Assembly (NCBI GenBank): GCA_005787025.1
Contig: SYCH01000029.1
Coordinates: 1-5,038, forward strand
DNA from: Actinomycetota bacterium
Lineage (GTDB): Bacteria > Actinomycetota > Acidimicrobiia > Acidimicrobiales > Ilumatobacteraceae
Direction: 5' to 3'
DNA length: 5,038 nt
Shown here: positions 5,002 to 5,038 of the stretch, piece by piece
Layout of the letters: every line of letters begins with the position of its first letter
Numbering within the stretch: the first letter of the stretch is position 1
Program-made: the position numbers and the translations under genes
Notes under the pieces: model-generated
The model's database searches: none
What the model saw: only the letters and a program-made list of their open reading frames with translations
What the model was told of the DNA's origin: nothing

Positions 5002-5038
5002 CAGCCCAGCTTTCCGACGATGAGGTCGAAGGCTTGAC
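5001..5038 (-). CDS. acpP: Probable acyl carrier protein, C-terminal end only
   Basis: Reading the minus strand in from the right edge, the frame ending in TGA at 5003-5001 gives the tail QAFDLIVGKLG, which fits the last helix of an acyl carrier protein. An acpP directly before fabF is a very common arrangement, and the stop overlaps the fabF ATG by one base. Only 11 codons are visible and the phosphopantetheine serine lies outside the window, so the call rests on the short tail and context. Confidence 0.6.
   Translation of the reverse strand, partial: QAFDLIVGKLG

Noticed and set aside
3509..5037. Several plus-strand open frames opposite fabF (for example 3805-4239 and 4537-5037)
   Set aside because: They overlap the complete fabF gene with all catalytic residues. 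Their composition is typical of antisense frames and no motif is recognisable.

Overview
The window is chromosomal DNA from a GC-rich bacterium. Codon use strongly favours G or C at the third position. The protein style suggests an actinomycete-type (Actinomycetota) organism: a tryptophan synthase alpha with a DPVMDGPVIQ active-site loop, a fasciclin-domain lipoprotein, a CELC-type HIT-like small protein, and an ACP-FabF pair. A lineage such as Acidimicrobiia is possible, but that is inference and cannot be settled from this sequence. No mobile element, CRISPR array, tRNA or rRNA gene was seen.

Layout from left to right. Bases 2-829 are the 3' two thirds of trpB, joined by a TGATG overlap to a complete trpA (829-1611); together they make tryptophan synthase, the last step of tryptophan biosynthesis. 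An AT-richer gap of 122 bases with small palindromes leads to a secreted fasciclin-domain lipoprotein gene (1734-2297), which ends in a very strong intrinsic terminator (2317-2345). Next is a small Cys/His-rich HIT-like gene (2398-2709). A 228-base stretch (2710-2937) has no confident gene, but holds a 13-base match to the core of the T-box riboswitch motif, a doubtful 43-codon reading frame and a probable promoter. Then come a bcp-type peroxiredoxin (2938-3390) and a FabZ-like dehydratase (3387-3812), translationally coupled by a 4-base overlap. On the other strand and converging with them, only 13 bases away, lies fabF (5001-3826), preceded by what looks like the last 11 codons of an acyl carrier protein gene.

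The right half is therefore rich in type II fatty-acid synthesis genes: the acyl carrier protein and the condensing enzyme FabF on the minus strand, and the 3-hydroxyacyl-ACP dehydratase on the plus strand behind an antioxidant enzyme. Most of the window is ordinary core metabolism. The least explained part is 2710-2937, and the least characterised protein is the HIT-like one.
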